From assembly GCF_007993755.1 (NCBI RefSeq), contig NZ_CP042467.1, positions 5,783,749 through 5,847,748 of the forward strand: DNA of 64,000 nucleotides, read 5' to 3'. The notes beneath the pieces were generated by a model. That model did not search any database and had not been told where the DNA came from. It saw only the letters and a list, made by a program, of their open reading frames with translations. Numbering within the stretch: the stretch's first letter is position 1; each line of letters starts with the position of its first letter. This DNA is from Microvenator marinus (lineage in GTDB: Bacteria; Myxococcota_A; Bradymonadia; Bradymonadales; Bradymonadaceae). Shown here piece after piece: positions 35,007-42,987 of the stretch. The position numbers and the translations under genes are program-made.

Positions 35007-36371
35007 ATGAAAATTCCAAATCAGGAAACACTGCAGGCGTGGGACGACCAACACGTCTGGCATCCTTTTACCCCTCATTCTGTGTTTCGAGAGGAAGAGC
35101 CCCTGATGGTGGTTTCCGGTGAAGGAAATTACTTAATCGATATCGAAGGGCGGCGCCTGCTTGATGGTGTGAGCTCCATCTGGTGCAACACCTTCGGACA
35201 CAGAAACGCCCGGATCGATGCGGCGATCAAAGAGCAAATGGAACGGATTTCTCACGCGACGATGCTCGGAAACTCCACCGTTCCGGCTACGATCTTGGGC
35301 AAAAGATTGGCCGATCTTGCGCCGGGCGACCTGACGCGTGTGTTCTATTCCGACAACGGGTCGACGGCCTGTGAGATCGCGCTCAAGATGGCGTATCAAT
35401 ACATGCACCAGCGGCCGGATCCTAAACCGGAGAAGAAGAAGTTTCTGGCGCTTTCGAATGCGTACAACGGCGATACTCTCGGTGCGGTTTCTGTGGGTGG
35501 AATCGATCTCTTTCACGAACGCTTCAGAACGCTTTTGTTCGACGTTCTGAGAGGTCCGTCACCCTATGCGTACCGGTGCGACTCATGTCAGGGGTTGAGC
35601 GCCTGTGGAGGCGGCTGCCTGTCAGAGATGGAACGCCTCATGCGTGCGCATGCCCACGAGTTGGTCGGTGTGATTATCGAGCCTGGGATGCAAGGAGCTG
35701 GCGGCATTATCACGTACCCTGAGGGCTTTCTTAAGGGTGTGCGTGCTCTCTGCGATGAGCTCGATATTTTGCTGATTTGCGATGAGGTCGCCGTTGGAAT
35801 CGGCCGGTCCGGGTACATGTTTGCTTCGGAGCGAGAGGGCGTGGTTCCAGACTTCATTTGTGTAGCGAAGATGCTCACAGGTGGCTACATTCCCGTCGCA
35901 GCTACGCTCACGTCCGAGAAGGTTTTTGAGGCATTTCTCGGGCGCCCGGAGCTTGGTCGAACCTTCTTTCATGGCCATACATTCACGGGAAATCCACTCG
36001 GCTGTGCGGCAGCGCTCGCGGTCTTGGATATTTTTGAAGAGGAGAATGTGCTCGAGCGACTGCGCGAAGTCACCATTCCTAAATTTGAGGAGCGTCTCAA
36101 AGCCCTTGCCCACCCGAATATTGGGAGCGTGCGCTCGTACGGGCTAGGTGCGGGTATCGAACTTGTGGCGGACGCTTCGACCCGCCGCTCGTTTGCGTCG
36201 TCTGAGCGGCGAGGAATGAAGGTATGTAGGCGCGCTCGAGATTTGGGTGTGTTCCTGCGGCCGTTGTCGGACGTGATCGTTTTGATGCCGCCACTCTCCA
36301 TCACAAACGACGAGATTGACTTGCTCTTTGATGCCGTGGAAAAGAGCATCCAAAACGAATTCCAAGGGTAG
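35007..36371 (+). CDS. bioA: Adenosylmethionine-8-amino-7-oxononanoate aminotransferase
   Basis: PLP enzyme (454 residues) making 7,8-diaminopelargonate from KAPA. BioA features: HPFTPHSVF near the start, DGVSSIWCNTFGH, YSDNGSTACEIALKM, LICDEVAVGIGRSG, and the Schiff-base Lys in CVAKMLTGGYIP. Near residue 191 is a four-Cys cluster (CDSCQGLSACGGGC), seen in a subset of bacterial BioA proteins and able to hold a metal. It lies 3 bp after bioB. Confidence 0.96.
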   Translation: MKIPNQETLQAWDDQHVWHPFTPHSVFREEEPLMVVSGEGNYLIDIEGRRLLDGVSSIWCNTFGHRNARIDAAIKEQMERISHATMLGNSTVPATILGKRLADLAPGDLTRVFYSDNGSTACEIALKMAYQYMHQRPDPKPEKKKFLALSNAYNGDTLGAVSVGGIDLFHERFRTLLFDVLRGPSPYAYRCDSCQGLSACGGGCLSEMERLMRAHAHELVGVIIEPGMQGAGGIITYPEGFLKGVRALCDELDILLICDEVAVGIGRSGYMFASEREGVVPDFICVAKMLTGGYIPVAATLTSEKVFEAFLGRPELGRTFFHGHTFTGNPLGCAAALAVLDIFEEENVLERLREVTIPKFEERLKALAHPNIGSVRSYGLGAGIELVADASTRRSFASSERRGMKVCRRARDLGVFLRPLSDVIVLMPPLSITNDEIDLLFDAVEKSIQNEFQG

Positions 36372-36374
36372 ACG

Positions 36375-37052
36375 ATGGGACGCGTGCTGGTCATTTCAGG
36401 GACAGACACCGAGGTTGGAAAGACCTTTGTCGGTGCGGCTCTGGTGCGACGTCTGGTGGATCAGGGGTTTGACACCCTCGCGGTCAAGCCCGTGGAGTCT
36501 GGCGTTGGGGCAGAAGTGGGCGAGGGCGAGGACGGCGTGATTTTGGCGGCGGCCGCAAGGCAGAAGTCCCCCACGCAGGCGCTCCAACGGCTTCGAGCGC
36601 CTATCGCGCCGCCGGACGCCGCGGACCTGGAAAAGGTAAAGCTCGAGTTTGATAAGTGGGTGGGGCAGATACGTGGTTGGGCAAAAATGCACGACCTCGT
36701 TGTGGTCGAGGGGGCTGGCGGGCTTCTTTCGCCGCTGACTTGGACGCAAACCGCGCTCTCGCTGGCGGAGCGACTCGATGCGCGAGTTCTTCTCGTGGCT
36801 TCGGACAAACTCGGGACAATCAATCATACGCTCCTCTGCATGGAAGTCTTGGAGCGGCACAACGTTGAGCTCGCTGGAATCGTGCTCTCGGCCCCGCGTG
36901 ACGTGGACAGGTCGACCGGCCGAAACCTTGCTGCACTTGCAAAGTTCACGGGCTTTCGGCGGATGACCAGCGTGCCCGGGATGGACTCGTGGGAGCGTGC
37001 CGCACCGATTATGGACGTGGTAATTCCATGGATCTTTGAGGATATCTCGTGA
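36375..37052 (+). CDS. bioD: Dethiobiotin synthetase
   Basis: ATP-dependent ureido-ring closure of diaminopelargonate to dethiobiotin. 225 residues, P-loop SGTDTEVGKTFVGAAL at the N-terminus, later VVEGAGGLLSPL and SDKLGTINHTLL. Slightly shorter C-terminus than some relatives but the core is complete. It lies 3 bp after bioA and overlaps bioF by 4 bp (GTGA). Confidence 0.95.
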   Translation: MGRVLVISGTDTEVGKTFVGAALVRRLVDQGFDTLAVKPVESGVGAEVGEGEDGVILAAAARQKSPTQALQRLRAPIAPPDAADLEKVKLEFDKWVGQIRGWAKMHDLVVVEGAGGLLSPLTWTQTALSLAERLDARVLLVASDKLGTINHTLLCMEVLERHNVELAGIVLSAPRDVDRSTGRNLAALAKFTGFRRMTSVPGMDSWERAAPIMDVVIPWIFEDIS

Positions 37053-38182
37053 GTTGGGAATCATGGCTTACCGAGCGGCTCGACGAGCGCGAGAAGGCTT
37101 CTTTGCTTCGCTCAACAAAGGTTCACGACCCCACAATTCTTGATTTTTCTTCAAACGATTATCTGGGACTCTCGCGCCATCCGTTGGTCGTTCAGGCGTT
37201 AATCGACGCGTCTTCCGAAGGGGCGGGGCCACGCGCTTCGCCGCTCGTGACCGGTTACACCGCTGCCCACGCCTCACTTGAAAGTCGAATCGCTTCTTTG
37301 AAGGGCCACGAGAATGCCTTGCTCTTGTCGTCCGGATTCTCGGCGAATCTAGGAGTGCTCTCGGCATTCAGAAATACGCCTGATCTCGCGGTTTTCTCAG
37401 ACGAGCTTAACCACGCTTCGATTATCGACGGACTTCGTCTCCTGAAGGGTAGGGCAGCCATTCATATTTACCCGCACGCCGATGTGGAGACACTGGAAAG
37501 ACTTTTGGCCAAGAGCGATGCCGCTCTAAAACTGGTGGTCACGGACGGAGTTTTCAGCATGGACGGGGACCTCGCGCCGCTTCCCGAGATTCGCGCCTTG
37601 GCTGATTCTCACGGTGCGCTCTTGATTGTGGACGATGCTCACGGAACTCTTGTGTTCGGTGAAAAAGGAGGGGGCGTCGAAGAACACTTCGGCGTCAAAG
37701 CCGATATCAGTATCGGTACTCTAAGCAAAGCTGTGGGGCTCTTGGGCGGATTCGCTGCGACATCGGAGAAATGGCGCACACTATTGCTCAACGAGGGCAG
37801 ATCCTATGTCTACTCGACAGCGCTACCGATTCCGTTAGTGCACGCTTCCGAAGTCGCGATTGGCTTGAGTGACTTGACCAAACTCAGGGCCAGGCTTTGG
37901 GGAAATATCGAAAGGCTGAAGGCGGCCAGGCCTGAGCTCGTGGTCGGTGGCCCCATCGTTCCCTTGATTCTAGGTGACGCGCAAAGCGCCCTCGATGCGG
38001 CCAATCGTCTCAGAGCCGACGGGATCGGTGTGGTGGCGATTCGACCACCCACCGTTCCCCCTGGGACGGCGCGCCTTCGGATCGCTCTTTCGGCGACTCA
38101 TTCCCATGCAGACGTTCAAAGACTGATAGAATCATTGCCAAAACCAACTCCTTTGCAGTATCCTCACGGCTCCACACGGTGA
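37049..38182 (+). CDS. bioF: 8-amino-7-oxononanoate synthase
   Basis: PLP enzyme (377 residues) condensing pimeloyl thioester with alanine. Motifs: FSSNDYLGLSRH, SGFSANLGVL, DDAHGTLVFGEKGGG, and the Schiff-base Lys in IGTLSKAVGLLGG. GTG start overlapping bioD. Pimeloyl supply genes (bioC, bioH and so on) are not in the window. Its stop overlaps the next lipoprotein gene by 4 bp. Confidence 0.96.
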   Translation: MSWESWLTERLDEREKASLLRSTKVHDPTILDFSSNDYLGLSRHPLVVQALIDASSEGAGPRASPLVTGYTAAHASLESRIASLKGHENALLLSSGFSANLGVLSAFRNTPDLAVFSDELNHASIIDGLRLLKGRAAIHIYPHADVETLERLLAKSDAALKLVVTDGVFSMDGDLAPLPEIRALADSHGALLIVDDAHGTLVFGEKGGGVEEHFGVKADISIGTLSKAVGLLGGFAATSEKWRTLLLNEGRSYVYSTALPIPLVHASEVAIGLSDLTKLRARLWGNIERLKAARPELVVGGPIVPLILGDAQSALDAANRLRADGIGVVAIRPPTVPPGTARLRIALSATHSHADVQRLIESLPKPTPLQYPHGSTR

Positions 38183-38721
38183 GTTCGATGCGGTTTATTC
38201 TTTTCCTTGTGCTGTTGTGCAGCATTGGTTGCTTCTACGAAGAGCCAAAGCTTAGGGTCGAGGTGTGTGGGGACGCCCTGATACCAGACGATATCGATGC
38301 GTTTAGAATTTCGATTTGGGACGAAAACCTTGAGAATGAACTGGTCTCGGGCACACGCGAACTCGTGACGTGTCCCGGACCTGATTTCTTGGCCTTGCCC
38401 CAAGAGGTAGAATTCAACGCAATCGAAGGCGACACGTGGATTCGCGTCCAGGGCTTGAGAGACGGCGAAAGTGTATCCAGTTTTTGGGCGCGCCAACGCA
38501 CGGGCGCTGATGAATCGAGCGATGTTAGAGTAAGCATCACACGAGCTTGCCTCGGTATTCAATGCGCCGTGGGTCAAACCTGTGTGGATGGTCAATGTGT
38601 GTTGGCCGAGTATCAGCCGGCCTCATCCATCTGTTCGTCTTCCGAGATGGTCGAGATTCCCGAGCGCGAGCCGGTCACCTATTGTGCGGATGATATGGCG
38701 CCCGAGGAGACAGACGGATGA
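38179..38721 (+). CDS. Hypothetical lipoprotein
   Basis: 180 residues from GTG 38179 (GTGA overlap with bioF; ATG 38188 is the alternative). Lipobox FLVLLCSIGC. Mature part has a beta-rich domain and then a Cys-rich patch (ACLGIQCAVGQTCVDGQC) recalling the 'GxxCxxGxC' repeats common in myxobacterial secreted proteins. It overlaps the VWA lipoprotein gene downstream (ATGA). No role known. Confidence 0.78.
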   Translation: MSSMRFILFLVLLCSIGCFYEEPKLRVEVCGDALIPDDIDAFRISIWDENLENELVSGTRELVTCPGPDFLALPQEVEFNAIEGDTWIRVQGLRDGESVSSFWARQRTGADESSDVRVSITRACLGIQCAVGQTCVDGQCVLAEYQPASSICSSSEMVEIPEREPVTYCADDMAPEETDG

Positions 38722-40670
38722 GAATTTGTCTTGGCCTGATCTTCCTCTTCTTTGCTGCCTCGTGCACCGAAGCCAACCTTTACAGCCCGGGAAAACCTCG
38801 GAAAGAGGCGAATCGTGTTGCATTGACAGGGCGCGTATGCACCGAAGATCCGGTTGACGCTCGATTCCCCGTGAAGGTGGTTCTGCTTGTGGACCAGGCG
38901 CCGGGCCCCCTCTACTCGGACTTTGACCCAGCCGGACTAAGGGTCGGCTACATCACAGATTTCATCAGCCGCTCTCTCAACAACGATATGGTGGAGTTCG
39001 CGATCGTCGGCTACGCGGGGTCCCCGAGGAAACTCGCGCCTCTCGAAGGCAATTTCACTCGAAATCCCGGTGAGCTTTTTGGGGCTGCAGCGTCGCTCGC
39101 GATTCAGCAGCCTTGTTTGGCTGAGGGAACGTGTCGAAATTACCGTAACGGTATGCGGACCGCTCGAGCGTTGATTGAGGGCGACCTCGCAAACTCGCCT
39201 GCAGGTCTGCGCGTTCTTACCCAATACGTCATCATCCATCTCAATGCCGGCGCACATCAGCCGCTCGCCGATGGCTCCGAATGTTGTCAATCCGACGACG
39301 TACAGTGCCGTGACGCCAATGCTGGGCCATCGCCGCTATGCGACGGTCAGCTTAGTGTTCAAGAGATCACCAGTTTGAGGGACCGGGTTTCCGCGGAAGG
39401 CGCTGCAGGGCTCAGGTATCATGCGATTCAATTCGCAGCCGCTACCGATGCCGCCGAGAACGACCAAGTTCAAGCACAGCTGGAGCAGGTAGCCTTTGCT
39501 GGCGGTGGTACCATGCAGCGCTTCAACCTTGTGGGCGGCGCGAATTCCACCACCTTCAACGTCTTGGAGCTCCGGACAGTTCTGAACGCAAAGCTGCTGC
39601 TGGCCGCGAATTTGAACGCGCGACCTGGTGCTGATGGCCCTGAGGTAGATACGGACGCTGATGGATTGACCGACGAAGAAGAAGAGGCGCTGGGGACCTC
39701 ACCTTTTAACTCCGATACGGATCAGGACGGTGTTTCTGATTTCGTAGAGGTTCTAGCGGGCCTAAACCCGCTGGTGCCAGAAGACCCTCCCCCTGCAGCA
39801 TGTCAGGGTCTAGTGCCGTTTTCCGACCGCGACTTGGATACACTTACGGATTGCGATGAGGCTATTCTGGGTACATCTCCTACGCTCGTGGATACAGACG
39901 GAGATGGCATTCCTGACCCCCTTGAGCTTTTTGCTGGCACGGACTATCTCAACCGAGATACCGAGCGAGATGCCGATTCCGATGGGGTTTCAAATGGTGA
40001 CGAACATCTCTTAAATACGGACCCAAGGAGCACCGATGCCATCAATCACCTCTCCTTTGGTTACCGATATGAAATCGAAGACGAAGGTTTTGTACGAGAA
40101 AAATTCGGCTCAACACCTGAGCGAACGACCGGGGTCCTGATTTCGGATGTGAGTGCTGGCACGACGCCTGGAATCGGCACCCTGCGCTACGATGCGGCGA
40201 ACCAGACCTTGAGTTGGCAAGATGCCGACGATACGGCCGCGGGGATTCCCATCGAGGTAGGTGAGGGCGGCGACTTTGAGTTGCCCTCGGGCTCCTTTGC
40301 GCCGATTCAGGGCGATGATGGAAAGTTTGTGGTGGTAAGTGTTGATCCCGTGAACTTGCCCCCAGCCGACGAGACCGAGACCATTCGGGTCATCTTCAGA
40401 GATAGACAATGTCTGACGTACACGATTCGCAACATCCAAATGGTCCCCACCGGCGCTCTTGATATCCAGCCTGACATCAGCGGCATCAACAATGTGTGGC
40501 TCTATTTTGCTCAGGGTCCCGAAGGCAGACCAACCGCTCCGGGCCCGTTTCGCCTCGCCCAAATTCAGTTTCAGGTTACGCCTCCAAACCAGCGTGATCC
40601 CGACGATGCGGTATTGCTAATTCGCAACGACGAATTTGTCAGACCCATCATTCTTCCGGGGGCCCCATGA
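38718..40670 (+). CDS. VWA-like lipoprotein with TSP3 repeats, degenerate MIDAS
   Basis: 650 residues. Lipoprotein (LFFAASC, then TEANL). A von Willebrand A-like domain occupies about 50-300, but the MIDAS start reads VLLVDQAPGP in place of DxSxS, so metal binding is probably lost. TSP3 calcium repeats follow (about 310-440; DTDADGLTDEEEE, DTDGDGIPDPLE). The last ~200 residues share with the two paralogs near 57 and 59 kb a domain with a C-x-x-Y-x-[FI]-x-N-[IV] and INNVWLYF-type core. Likely surface-exposed. It ends the run that starts at bioB. Confidence 0.85.
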   Translation: MRICLGLIFLFFAASCTEANLYSPGKPRKEANRVALTGRVCTEDPVDARFPVKVVLLVDQAPGPLYSDFDPAGLRVGYITDFISRSLNNDMVEFAIVGYAGSPRKLAPLEGNFTRNPGELFGAAASLAIQQPCLAEGTCRNYRNGMRTARALIEGDLANSPAGLRVLTQYVIIHLNAGAHQPLADGSECCQSDDVQCRDANAGPSPLCDGQLSVQEITSLRDRVSAEGAAGLRYHAIQFAAATDAAENDQVQAQLEQVAFAGGGTMQRFNLVGGANSTTFNVLELRTVLNAKLLLAANLNARPGADGPEVDTDADGLTDEEEEALGTSPFNSDTDQDGVSDFVEVLAGLNPLVPEDPPPAACQGLVPFSDRDLDTLTDCDEAILGTSPTLVDTDGDGIPDPLELFAGTDYLNRDTERDADSDGVSNGDEHLLNTDPRSTDAINHLSFGYRYEIEDEGFVREKFGSTPERTTGVLISDVSAGTTPGIGTLRYDAANQTLSWQDADDTAAGIPIEVGEGGDFELPSGSFAPIQGDDGKFVVVSVDPVNLPPADETETIRVIFRDRQCLTYTIRNIQMVPTGALDIQPDISGINNVWLYFAQGPEGRPTAPGPFRLAQIQFQVTPPNQRDPDDAVLLIRNDEFVRPIILPGAP

Positions 40671-40749
40671 TTTGTATCACTTGCATGTCGAAAGTGCGGC
40701 ATGATAGCCTCGCTATGCTCGACCCCACCTCTAAACAACCGAGTAGGAA

Positions 40750-41454
40750 ATGATTCCTAACATGACCACCTTCGTAGTCGCTGCCACTGAAAGTCAGGGC
40801 AATGTTTTGTTGGAATACCTGAATCAGGGCGGATGGATGATGTACGTCATCCTCACCGTCTCTCTTTTCGGTGTGGCCATGTTCCTCGAACGCGCATTCA
40901 GCCTCTACATCCTCTGCCGTCTGAACTCGAAGAGTTTTGTGGCGCGCATCGTGAGCCATTTGGAGAATCGACGCTTCCGTGAGGCTATCGACGCCACAGA
41001 AGTGGCTTCGAGGCACCCATTGGTGGCTGTGATAAAGGCGGGTTTGATTCGCTCGAATCGACGCGAGAAAGAGATCGAGCGGGCCATGGAGAACGAGATG
41101 TTGTCCGCTATCCCGATGTTACAAAAGCGGGTCGCGATCATGGCGGTGCTCGCCAATATCGCGACGTTGCTCGGACTCCTAGGAACCATCTTCGGTCTGA
41201 TTTCCGCGTTCTCGAGTGTGGCTGCGGCTTCTGCGGCTGAGCGCCAAGAGGCGCTTGCTGGTGGTATCTCTCAAGCTATGTACACCACGGCATTCGGAAT
41301 CAGCGTGGCTGTCCCGCTCCTGATTTTCCACCACCTCTTGAGCAAGCGCGTTGAAAGCGTGCTCATGGAGATGGAAGGTGGCGCAACCTCAATTCTTGTG
41401 GCGCTGACTGGGGTTCGTGGCGATAGCGGAACTGATGGACGGGCACAACGCTGA
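40750..41454 (+). CDS. MotA/TolQ/ExbB family proton-channel protein (AglR-like)
   Basis: 234 residues, three membrane helices (about 25-48, 135-162, 175-200). TolQ/ExbB core: MAVLANIATLLGLLGTIFGL with the conserved Thr, a cytoplasmic loop between helices 1 and 2, and YTTAFGISVAVPLLIF. Forms the pentamer of a proton-driven motor. With two TolR-like genes behind it the order is the same as aglR-aglQ-aglS of the Myxococcus gliding motor, hence the tentative comparison. Its stop overlaps the next ATG (1 bp). Confidence 0.93.
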   Translation: MIPNMTTFVVAATESQGNVLLEYLNQGGWMMYVILTVSLFGVAMFLERAFSLYILCRLNSKSFVARIVSHLENRRFREAIDATEVASRHPLVAVIKAGLIRSNRREKEIERAMENEMLSAIPMLQKRVAIMAVLANIATLLGLLGTIFGLISAFSSVAAASAAERQEALAGGISQAMYTTAFGISVAVPLLIFHHLLSKRVESVLMEMEGGATSILVALTGVRGDSGTDGRAQR

Positions 41455-42053
41455 TGGCATTTGATCGCTGGCGACGCGCGACTGAGGATGCAGTCGAAAT
41501 TAACGTGATTCCGGTCATGAACTTGTTCATGGTCTTGATCCCGTTTTTGCTTCTCGGAGCAACGTTCTTTCATATCGGCGTGATCCCTACATCTACGCCT
41601 ACACTGAGTCCTTCGGATTCGGACGTCCCGAAAACGCCAACCACCGTTGCTGTGAATTTGGAGATCACTCAAGACCTCCTCAGGATCACGGCGTCGAGCG
41701 TTTCGCTTGATCCCGAAGAGCTTGAGGCACTCAGTGCTGAGTGGCCTAAGAAGAATGGCGAGTATCAGGTTGACGCGCTGCAGCGGGCGCTGGTGGAAAT
41801 CAAGCAAAAGTATCCGGAGAGTAATACGCTCACCGTTTTGCCTTTTGAAGACCTCAACTACCAGGTTCTGGTCAGCGTGCTCGATGTGACGCGCAACCGA
41901 CAAGTCGGCTTGGATGCGAAGGGCGAACCGAAAATCGAAGACATCTTTCCTGTCACAATTTTCTCGCGTTTTGTGCCGGATAATTTGGTTGGAGAGAACG
42001 CGAACCTCGACGAAGAAGGCCAACCACTCGAGCCGGAGGATCTTGAAGAATGA
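41454..42053 (+). CDS. ExbD/TolR family protein, with Asn at the channel Asp position
   Basis: 199 residues: short cytoplasmic start, one helix (about 20-42), periplasmic domain. It aligns with the ExbD start (EINVIPVMNLFMVLIPF against EINVTPFIDVMLVLLIIF), so the protonatable Asp of ExbD/TolR is Asn23 here. The periplasmic part holds a normal TolR-like alternating beta/alpha pattern (YPESNTLTVLPFEDLNYQ) and an acidic tail. It overlaps the second TolR-like gene by 4 bp. Confidence 0.9.
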   Translation: MAFDRWRRATEDAVEINVIPVMNLFMVLIPFLLLGATFFHIGVIPTSTPTLSPSDSDVPKTPTTVAVNLEITQDLLRITASSVSLDPEELEALSAEWPKKNGEYQVDALQRALVEIKQKYPESNTLTVLPFEDLNYQVLVSVLDVTRNRQVGLDAKGEPKIEDIFPVTIFSRFVPDNLVGENANLDEEGQPLEPEDLEE

Positions 42054-42541
42054 AGATGCGTTTCGTTCGAACAGAAAAGCCTCCCGGGCTGATGCTCACG
42101 TCCTTGCTGGATATGTTCACCATCATCCTGATCTTCCTGATCGTGAGCTTTGAAGCCGAGGATTATGAGTTCAAACTCGATCCGGGCCTGACTCTTCCGC
42201 AGTCGAGTGCCTCAAGTGTATTGAAGCCGGCAATCAACCTCGCGATTACACCGGACTCGCTTAAGATCGACTCCGAAGAAATCGTCAAACTCGACCGAGG
42301 TAAGTTCCAAGAGCAATACCACGACCAGGGAGAGATCCCGATCGTTGTAGAGCGGCTCAAAGTTGCCCACGACCGCATCCGTGAACGCGAAGCGGCCGGA
42401 CTCCTGGGCGATGACGAAGATCCGGCAATCGTATTGGTTCAAGCAGATAAGGGGCTCGATTATAAAACTTTATTCCTCGTGCTTCGTTCAGCATCAGTAG
42501 CGGGTTTCGATAAGTATCGACTCGCGATCATGAAGAAATAA
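42050..42541 (+). CDS. ExbD/TolR family protein, channel Asp present
   Basis: 163 residues, one helix (LLDMFTIILIFLIVSF) with the conserved Asp21, then a periplasmic domain (PIVVERLKVAHDRIRE, LVQADKGLDYKTLFLVLR). Works with the TolQ-like protein; two different TolR-like subunits per motor is the AglQ/AglS arrangement. Overlaps the neighbour upstream by 4 bp and precedes the next gene by 2 bp. Confidence 0.93.
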   Translation: MKMRFVRTEKPPGLMLTSLLDMFTIILIFLIVSFEAEDYEFKLDPGLTLPQSSASSVLKPAINLAITPDSLKIDSEEIVKLDRGKFQEQYHDQGEIPIVVERLKVAHDRIREREAAGLLGDDEDPAIVLVQADKGLDYKTLFLVLRSASVAGFDKYRLAIMKK

Positions 42542-42543
42542 TT

Positions 42544-42987
42544 ATGCGAATCCTATTCATACTTCTGGTTCTTAGTTTGGCCGTACCATCGTTTGCTCAA
42601 TCACTTTTTGATTCTGAGAACGTGGTGCTCGCGCAGCGCTCCAAGGGCAAGAAAGCTACCAAAGCGCCTGAAGAGGAACCCGAAGAAGGTGAAGAGGGCG
42701 AGGAAGGTGAAGAAGGCGAGGTTCAAGAGGAACAAACGTCTTCAACACTCCAGCGTGGAAATCGCATGGAGTTTGATGCCCGTCTGATTCGAGGTGAAAC
42801 CGCCGGCTCAGGTGCGGTCTTCCTCTTTCAACGTGCTCCACGTGCGCTTCCATCCATGGTGAAGACCCGAACTAGTTATCTCTCAGAAACTGTTCAGGAT
42901 GTGCTCGGAGATCAAGGGACCCAAGAGTTTGAAGAGACCAAGACGAAGGTCACCAAAGAAATCGAAAAAGAAGGTAAGGCGAAGTGA
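42544..42987 (+). CDS. Exported acidic conserved protein in the motor operon
   Basis: 147 residues with a Sec signal (LLVLSLAVPSFAQ). A repetitive Glu/Gly stretch (PEEGEEGEEGEEGEVQEEQ) is followed by a compact part with RMEFDARLIRGETAGSGAVF and LFQRAPRALPSMV that looks conserved, not low-complexity. Recollection of similar proteins next to AgmX-like genes suggests a periplasmic linker of the motor, but no named family is claimed. Overlaps the pseudokinase gene by 4 bp. Confidence 0.72.
   Translation: MRILFILLVLSLAVPSFAQSLFDSENVVLAQRSKGKKATKAPEEEPEEGEEGEEGEEGEVQEEQTSSTLQRGNRMEFDARLIRGETAGSGAVFLFQRAPRALPSMVKTRTSYLSETVQDVLGDQGTQEFEETKTKVTKEIEKEGKAK

Noticed and set aside
42680..42740. GAA/GGC-rich repeat in the exported acidic gene as a possible satellite
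   Set aside because: It is an in-frame low-complexity coding stretch with imperfect units, not a separate repeat element.
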